From Leptidea sinapis (taxonomy: Eukaryota; Arthropoda; Insecta; Lepidoptera; Pieridae), in the NCBI RefSeq assembly GCF_905404315.1, contig NC_066268.1, positions 13,616,001 through 13,680,000 on the forward strand: a stretch of 64,000 nt of DNA. The letters are read 5' to 3'. The notes beneath the pieces are model-generated. The model did not search any database, was not told the origin of the DNA, and saw only the letters and a list, made by a program, of their open reading frames with translations. Positions 57,771-64,000 of the stretch are shown here, piece after piece. Every line of letters starts with the position of its first letter. Position 1 is the stretch's first letter. The translations under genes and the position numbers were made by a program.

Positions 57771-58928
57771 TCACCGCCGCCCACATTCTCTTGCAACACC
57801 AGAGGAATCACAAGAGCGTTGCCGGCCTTTAAGGAAGGTGTACGCGCTTTTTTTGAAGGTACCCATGTCGTATCGTCCCCGAAACACCGCACAAGGAAGC
57901 TCATTCCACAGCTTTGTAGTACGAGGGAGAAAGCTTCTTGAAAACCGCACTGTGGAGGACCGCCACACATCCAGATGGTGGGGATGATATCCTAACTTGT
58001 GGCGTGTCGTGCGATGGTGAAATTCGGCGGCAGGAATCAGGTTAAACAGCTCTTCGGAACACTCCCCGTGATAAATGCGGTAGAAGACACACAATGAAGC
58101 GACGTCTCTACGCAACGCCAAGTGATCCAGCCGTTCACAGAGCACTGAGTCCCCGACAATTCGAGCTGCTCTACGTTGCACGCGGTCAAATGGATCGAGC
58201 AGATACTGGGGTGCACCAGACCAGAGATGACAGCAATACTCCATGTGTGGCCGGACCTGCGCCTTGTAGAGCGCTAGAATGTGGGCCGGCTTGAAGTATT
58301 GCCGTGCTCTATTGATGACGCCCAGCTTCTTCGAAGCCAATTTGGCTTTGCCCTCCAGATGGCCACGGAATTGGCAATCGCTCGAGATTTCGAGACCCAG
58401 TATTCCGATACTAGGAGCGGCTTTAAGAGAAGTGTTCTCGAAGAGCGGTGATACGACAAATGGGGTTTTTTTAGTGGTAAACGCGCAAACTTGAGTCTTC
58501 TGGGGGTTAAATTGGACAAGGTTCAATTTACCCCATTCCGCGACCTTCACGAGAGAGGACTCGATAGAAGACACAAGTTTCTCCCGGCACTGGTCGACGA
58601 TTTCCCGAGAGAGACCTGCATGGCCCGTGTATACGGCATCACCAGTGCTGTCATCTGCATAGCAATGCATGTTGGAGGTGTCCAACATATCATTGATATG
58701 CAGAAGAAACAGCGTAGGAGATAGCACACAGCCTTGGGGCACTCCAGCATTCACGGGCTTCGGGTTCGAGCAATATCCGTCGACAACGACCTGTATGCTA
58801 CGCCCAGTGAGGAAGCTGGAGGTCCACTTGCACAAGCTCTCGGGAAGCCCAAATGATGGAAGTTTTGAGAGGAGCGCCTTGTGCCATACACGATCAAAGG
58901 CCTTCGCTATATCCAGGCTAACTGCCAG
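57771..58928 (-). pseudogene. LINE reverse transcriptase core and C-terminus
   Basis: An RNA-directed DNA polymerase that would copy the element's RNA at a nicked chromosomal site. Counting from the first Met in this frame (58,835): NAGVPQGCVLSP at 29-40 (RT motif 4), the catalytic YADD at 59-62 (motif 5), a GILGLEIS-like motif near 135, a thumb/C-terminal region with RPHMEYCCHLWSG, then IYHGECSEELF, TTRHKLGYHPHHLDV and PRTTKLWNELPCAVF. It ends GVARECGRR at the TGA at 57,771. The frame stays open upstream of that Met to about 58,928 (SLDIAKAFD, the first catalytic Asp motif), where it loses register with the upstream half. Both catalytic motifs are intact. Confidence 0.9.
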
Positions 58929-60301
58929 GCCTTCCCCTTGTTTTCAATAGCCGCCGCCCATCTATGTGTTAGGTATACCAGAAGATCACCTGCCGACCGT
59001 CCATGGCGAAACCCGTACTGTCGGTCGTTGATCAACTGGTGACCCTCTAGGTATACTAAAAGCTGGTGGCTAATTATGCTCTCCATGATTTTGGAGAGCA
59101 GGGAGGTGATAGCAATAGGCCTGTAGTTCGCCGGATCCGAACTGTCTCCTTTTTTTTGGATCGGATGGACAAGGGCTGACTTCCATGAGTCAGGGACTAC
59201 GCCTTTGGAATAAGAGTGCCGGAATAAACGCGTTAGCACCGGCGTCAACTCAGGGGCACACGTTCTAAGCACGATTGGAGAAATGCCATCCGGCCCGCTC
59301 GACTTCCTGACGTCCAACGAAAACAGAGCTCGCCTAACAGTTTTCTGTCTGAACTGTACTTCAGGCACAGAGCTCTGACACCGCGGGATGGTCGGCGGTG
59401 TTTTTCCGTTGTCGTCAAGAGTCAAGTTGGAGGCGAAAAGAGCGCACAGGAGCTCGGCTTTCTCTTTTGCCGTATGGGCCAGGGTGTCATTCCTCATGTG
59501 CAACGGCGGCATGGACGGCTGGTTGAAGTTACCAAGAGCAGCTTTCGACAACGACCAGAACTTGCGTGTTCCGGTCGGGTAACTGGAAAGCTGCTCGCCG
59601 ATTTTGACGACGTGCTTAGACTTCGCACGGGCGATTTGCCGCTTAAAAAATCTGGAGGCACGGTTATATTTCCTCTTAAGAACTTTGCAGTTCGGATCCT
59701 TTGTGCCCAGCGCCGCAACCCAAGTTCGATACGCCTGTTTTTTGCAGTCAGATGCTGCTTTAACTGACGCATCGAACCAGGGCTGTGATCTGCCACCGAT
59801 CGGTACTACAGAGCTTGGTATAAAAATATCCATGCCCTGCAGTATCACATCGCCTACTGCAATGGCGCAGGCACTAGGATCATCCGAAGAGAAACAAACC
59901 TTGCCCCAAGGGTAGGATGCAAAAAAGGAACGCATCCTATCCCAATCTGCTGACTTGTAGTGCCAAACGCGGCGGGTCGCTGGTGGTCTGCGACGTTGGC
60001 GTCGGATAGGCACTACACTCCTGACCAGGTAATGGTCGGACGTTCCAAGAGGGGCGTCGACAACGACCTGGTAACCATCGGGATGTGTAGTCAGCAGAAG
60101 ATCTAATAAGGACGGCATGTGGCTATCCACATCCGGGAGCCGCGTTGGCGACTCAACCAATTGGGACAGACCATACGCCAATGCAAAATTATGCAAAGAT
60201 CGCCCTGCGTAGTCTGTGGTACGTGATCCAAGAAATTCGGCATTGTGCCTGTTGAAATCACCCAAGACGACGATTTCAGCGGAGGGGATCTGTGCAAGCA
60301 C
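58907..60301 (-). pseudogene. LINE endonuclease C-terminal half, linker and RT fingers
   Basis: 464 codons. GDFN at residues 14-17 and SDH at 88-90 are the metal-binding and catalytic motifs of apurinic-type (exonuclease-endonuclease-phosphatase) LINE endonucleases; the N-terminal N and E motifs are lost. A basic linker (RRQRRRPPATRR, 100-111) leads to SSGPDGI at 334-340, NYRPIAITS at 392-400 and QYGFRHGRS at 428-436, the first RT motifs. The frame then runs out in KGKAWQLAWI because one C appears missing near 58,928 (GCC-TGG where the other frame needs GCC-CTG). Apart from truncation and this indel there are no internal stops, so the copy is young. Confidence 0.9.
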
Positions 60302-60339
60302 GACGTCAAACGAGACGCCTCCTTTCAGAGTTAAGAATA

Positions 60340-61170
60340 GTACTTCATGATTTGCAGCGTATCATTGATGTGAAGAAGAAACAATATAGGCCACAATGCG
60401 AGACTATGCCTGGTGAGTAGGAGAACCAGAAAATATGGATAAGGACCGCTGCCAATTCAGAAACAGAGATGATGAATGCCCAATACAATGAGTACCTTAA
60501 CGACACTACGCCGATAATTTGCTTCCGGCATGTGTGAATCGCACTACGGACTAAACGGTGGTGTATCATCATGATCATCCATAGTCGAGTTCAGAGATCA
60601 GCTTTCTCTTTCGCGTAATGTCCCATCGAATCATAATTTCTGTGCAATAGCAGAGTGGCAGGGTGAATTTCCATCCACCGCCTTGGCGAGTGAGCAGAAC
60701 GCATAAGTTCTTGAGGGACGGTGCGGAAAACTCTAGCCAACTCTACTTAAGTGCTTTAACTTCATCTTAGCAAGAATTTTTTTAAGGGCCTGGAGCCTTG
60801 ATTGTAGTTTTTTTAAGTTCGCTGATCGCATTCCCCAACTCTGATAGCACTGTTTTCGGAAATTTTGCAGGAGCGGTTAAACCATGGTTGAGATCTGCCA
60901 CTGATAGGCACTGAAGAATGATAAGTGCTCTAGATCGTCCAGTGAAAAAAAAAACAATTGGCAGGATGCAAAAAAATAACGCATCTCATTCCAGTCTGCC
61001 GAGCTATATTACCACACGCAGCGGCAACCCAAAAAGTGGGGCCGTGTTAAGCACGAGATCGGAACAATTCTCCGGATCAGGCAGTGATCCGACGACCCTA
61101 AAGGAGGGTCCAGAAATACCTAGCAGCCGTCCTGATGTGAGGTCAGTAAAAATCCAACTGTGAAAGTGTA
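60340..61170 (-). mobile_element. sister CR1-like LINE, decayed and rearranged
   Basis: Two blocks. 60,348-60,400 (ATCATTGATGTGAAGAAGAA) matches the RT region at 58,690-58,712. 60,650-61,130 matches the endonuclease-RT linker (ATCTGCCACTGATAGGCACT, GGCAGGATGCAAAAAAATAA, TCCAGTCTGCCGAG), counterparts of 59,640-59,980. The order is not that of an intact element. Divergence is much higher than in the neighbouring copy. Confidence 0.7.
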
Positions 61171-62216
61171 TAGTGGTAGTAAGGTGACGATTTAAATTCT
61201 CGAAATAATTCTACGAAAACTGGCCTTTATAAAATTTTTGATTTAAAAATTCAGTTTATTTATTTTCTTGTCTAAATGGAGTTTAAACTTGTTGAAGTCA
61301 AACAACCTTGTTATTTTCAAGCTTTGAGACGTACACCGTTGAGTTGTGCTTTAAGTTGTTGCACCTTCTAACTTATATGAACTTCGAATGCTTAATGTTA
61401 TATTGAGTAACTTTTTATATTTACCACTAAGTTGTATGTGACCTAGTTACTTTGGTTAGCCATATACGCTTACTATTAAATATCTACCAAGTCAACAAAG
61501 TGTGAACATGAAAGATAGAAATATTAACACTATCACTATGCGTATAGTTGGTTTGATTCAAAATATAATTAAAATTGAAAACGAGTTAAAATTTTATAAA
61601 AATAAAACTTTATTTAACACAAATTCATATGTTGTAATGATTCGATAAAAAATCCAAACTGACAATTGCACAATGTACAACTTCCGTAAAACTAAAAATT
61701 ATGCATTATTACTATTAGTACGATTGTTTATTTATTGTTTGTTTTTGAAAATTACTCGAAAATGCTCAAGCGAAAGAAGTACTTTAAACAATAAACGTTC
61801 TATTAAATTCTAGACAGCGATATTTGTAATAACCTGTAGACTGTATAGTTTCTACAAAGAGGAAATGTATAAAAAAAATAGCTAAAATACGAACTAAACT
61901 ATATTTTCATCAATATCCAATACGGAAAATGGATTCACCAGCTGAGGGAATTTTAAGTTTATGTAGAATAGTAAGTAAACATAATATCTCAGCTGGCAAG
62001 TTTCAGCTAGGTTACTTGCAACTTGTACCGCCGGGGTTCTACGAACGTAAGACTTGTCGTCCAATTTCCATTAACTACTTCAATTGAGGAATGAGCTTCC
62101 TTATGTATACTTCTTAACATACAATTTCGAAGACTACTAAAACTGAATTTAAACCTCAGGTAAAATAGTAAATGCATATATTTTATAACGAATGAGATTA
62201 GAATTATTTTTCACAG
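61171..62216. other. anonymous AT-rich DNA
   Basis: No frame or repeat recognised. A possible intron upstream of the candidate microexon that follows. Confidence 0.4.
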
Positions 62217-62279
62217 GGGAGAGATCGTCCTCCACTACGCTAACGTCAAGCTGCGAAATGTGACCATTAATAAAAATCG
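62217..62279 (+). CDS. candidate 63-bp microexon, unknown gene
   Basis: A strong acceptor (GAATTATTTTTCACAG, ending 62,216) is followed by 63 bases open in one frame and then a donor, TCG|GTAATT (62,280). The block is visibly richer in G and C than the surrounding DNA. The open frame (phase 1) encodes GEIVLHYANVKLRNVTINKN. Length is a multiple of three, so the exon could be skipped without a frameshift. No other exon of the same gene was recognised, so the window would be intronic here. Confidence 0.35.
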
Positions 62280-62463
62280 GTAATTCCAAAATATTTAATG
62301 TTAAATAATCCAAATTGTATAAATTCTAGAAAAGAGCACCCTAATGTAAGTAAAATGTTTCTATAATTGTCGGAGGGCCAATCCTTAATACTTACTAGAT
62401 TTACTAGATTATGATTATTTTATAGCAATAGCAATGACAGTCCAATATTGTATATTTATTTCA

Positions 62464-62540
62464 TTAAAAAGAGCGCTAAAAAGAATGCTGGGAGAGTTTG
62501 TTGCGCCGCTTCTTCTCTCTCAGAGCGCCATTTGTGGCTT
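62464..62540 (+). mobile_element. LINE 3' tail fragment (GCGCC type)
   Basis: AAGAATGCTGGGAGAGTTTG, TTGCGCCGCTTCTTCTCTCT, CAGAGCGCCATTTGTGG is a segment found near LINE 3' ends in Lepidoptera. It is joined within about 20 bases to the family A half that follows. Confidence 0.55.
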
Positions 62541-62560
62541 TTTGAATCATATCTATGTCT

Positions 62561-62721
62561 CATCTTATGTCTCAAGGTGACGAGCGCAATTGTAGTGCCA
62601 CTCAGAATTTTTGGGCATTTCAAGAATCCTGAGCGGCACTGCATTGTAATGGGCAGGGCGAATCAATTACTATTAGCTGAACGTCCTGCTCGTCTCGTCT
62701 CGTATTTTCATAAAAAAAAAA
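62561..62721 (+). repeat. family A repeat, 3' half only, copy 12
   Basis: From CATCTTATGTCTCAAGG to TTTTCATAAAAAAAAA with a well-preserved CACTCAG...CTGAGCGGCAC hairpin. The 5' half is replaced by the LINE tail at 62,464-62,540. The 119-codon frame at 62,448-62,807 passes through both pieces and is a by-product. Confidence 0.9.
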
Positions 62722-64000
62722 CCTTGTTACTGAAGCAAGTAGTAGTATCTAGTATATTAGAAATGACATCAAAAAGAATTCTAAAGCAATCAATTTTGAG
62801 AAAATAAAATGCCTGTTATGCCTTTTACTTCCCGCTCTTTTATTTGTCGACATCCCATAATTCATTAGGGGTAGCTCCAATATTTATGAGCTGTTCGATT
62901 GGAATATTGCCATCAGCTTTCAACGTTTAGTAGGCTGCAAGCTAATTTACATATAATAATAATATTAGCCATGAGACCAGGATTACATTCATCTCATGGT
63001 AAGTGATACGGTCTGTGCGGTGCCGTACACAGTTCTCGTAAATCCAAAGTTCTGTCCAGAACCGCTTTTGCGTTCGGCACTTTCGCACATAAGAGTTTAA
63101 GTCACTAGATTCTTTATTTAAATAACTATTGTGCCCATAAAAAATAAACATAATTATTGCACTACTACGACAGAAAAAGTTGCTGCGGTAATATGTGCAA
63201 AATACAACCTTATAAATAGCGAGAGAATCATAAAAATGCATTATGTATTTCAATGTTTAAGTCAAAGAAAAATTAATACACATATTTCCCATGGTGAAGT
63301 TGTCACCATTTTATTATTACCACAAATTTATACCTAAAGAGCTCTCGCAGAACCTGTATACATAGCTTACGTTTACGTAAAGATAAAAATATCGCTTTAT
63401 CAATATAAACAATTTTCACAAAATATTTTTCTAGACAGCTTAGAAAGACCGCAAGCTCGATTGCGAGAGCCACACTCATCGTCTGCAATTTTAATCAAAT
63501 AATTACTCAGTGCGTAAGTTTGGTCACTAAATCAACCTTTCCGCTAAAAATTTAACTAAAAATATAGGTTACCCCTAACTTCCTTCGATGCTATTGCCCT
63601 TTATGGATCTTGACCTTCCTAAGAATTCTTTTTCATATAGCTCTGTTTCATGTCTCCTTCTCCAACATGACCATTTACCAGTCTTTCCAACGCATCCTGG
63701 GTCTGGCTCTAACATTATCATCTTATCCCACACATACATTCAACCCGCTCATTAGCTTTTGAGACTTTACGTTTCTAATTAAACTATACCAACAACATAC
63801 TTGTCTATATAAAACTATACCAACAAGTAATATTATATTACAGTAGTTTGAAAAAAGTCCACAATGTCAGTCCCCTCGCTTTAGCTGTTGTCAATTAAGA
63901 AACACGACGTCAATTAAAGCAGAAACTCCGAAGGACCTCAAGCTTTTAAAAACAATCAATCAATGTCATCCACAAATAGGAAAAACTTTCAGAAGCGATT
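62722..64000. other. anonymous DNA
   Basis: Frames of 60-103 codons on both strands (for example 62,942-63,253 minus) have no motif. Near 63,785-63,828 AAACTATACCAACAA occurs twice, 31 bases apart, a small tandem duplication. A block at 63,650-63,750 with CTTTCCAACGCATCCTGGGT may be a LINE remnant. Confidence 0.35.

Larger units (their letters stand above)
57711..60330 (-). mobile_element. CR1/Jockey-group LINE, best-preserved copy, 5'-truncated
   Basis: About 2.6 kb on the minus strand: endonuclease C-terminal half, linker, reverse transcriptase and C-terminal domain, then a ~60-base untranslated end (CCCGTACGCTCGTTTGTCCT, then TTCCATAAAAAAAA). GC content is well above the flanks. The 5' end breaks off inside the endonuclease near 60,330, the usual result of incomplete target-primed reverse transcription. 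One frameshift near 58,928 splits the ORF. Fragments of the same or sister elements lie at 8,985, 14,121, 31,050, 45,160, 45,370, 45,870 and 51,270. I could not define a clean target duplication. Confidence 0.92.

Noticed and set aside
57760..59915. Several 64-103 codon plus-strand frames
   Set aside because: They are antisense to the LINE ORF and arise from its GC-rich codons.
62448..62807. 119-codon plus-strand frame
   Set aside because: Composite of a LINE tail and a family A repeat half, so not a gene.
1..64000. CRISPR arrays, operons, riboswitches, prophage or viral genome segments
   Set aside because: No regularly spaced repeats, no tightly packed co-directional genes and no viral hallmark genes were seen; the sequence is eukaryotic.

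Overview
The window reads as nuclear DNA of a moth or butterfly (Lepidoptera). It is strongly AT-rich, has no operons, no long intact gene and no rRNA, tRNA gene or CRISPR array. It is packed with repeat families of lepidopteran type: CR1/Jockey-group and RTE-clade LINE fragments, short Helitron-like elements with A|TC...CTAG|T ends, tRNA-derived SINE-like heads, elements ending in TAACCGACTTC / GAAGTCGGTTA, and an abundant ~330-bp tailed repeat that I call family A. No prokaryotic or viral genome segment was seen. The species is not identified.

Layout. 1-9 kb: mostly anonymous AT-rich DNA with LINE tails, one copy of a repeat called family C, a 25-bp-stem hairpin, and two very small exon-like frames. 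9-15.5 kb: family A copies, a TAACCGACTTC element with a nested foldback, and a 1.3-kb decayed CR1-like LINE with an internal deletion. 15.5-33 kb: scattered Helitron-like, SINE-like, LINE and family A insertions, and one unexplained 164-codon frame. 33-35.3 kb: a LINE remnant, then a diverged ~130-bp tandem repeat interrupted by a tRNA-like SINE head between perfect 25-bp inverted repeats. 37.6-38.5 kb: the best candidate for host coding sequence, two minus-strand membrane-protein-like exons with a 56-nt intron signature between them. 39-47.5 kb: dense LINE/SINE debris, including two RTE insertions with clear target-site duplications (19 bp and 10 bp). 48.2 kb: a short minus-strand terminal-exon candidate. 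48.9-52.8 kb: a large foldback of family A, a Helitron-like element, and RTE and CR1-like fragments. 53-57 kb: mostly anonymous DNA with a (GT)n microsatellite and the second family C copy. 57.3-61.2 kb: the best-preserved LINE (endonuclease C-terminus plus reverse transcriptase, one frameshift), flanked by two related decayed copies. 61-64 kb: anonymous DNA with a possible 63-bp plus-strand microexon and a LINE-tail/family A chimera.

The window is most simply intergenic and intronic lepidopteran DNA colonised by retroelements. The only enzymes encoded are LINE endonuclease/reverse transcriptase remnants, which probably mobilised the tailed repeats in trans (inference). I found no convincing undescribed multi-gene system. 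The least explained signals are the conserved nested hairpins of family A, the large foldback at 48.95-49.32 kb, the bracketed tRNA-like unit at 35 kb and the exon island at 38 kb.
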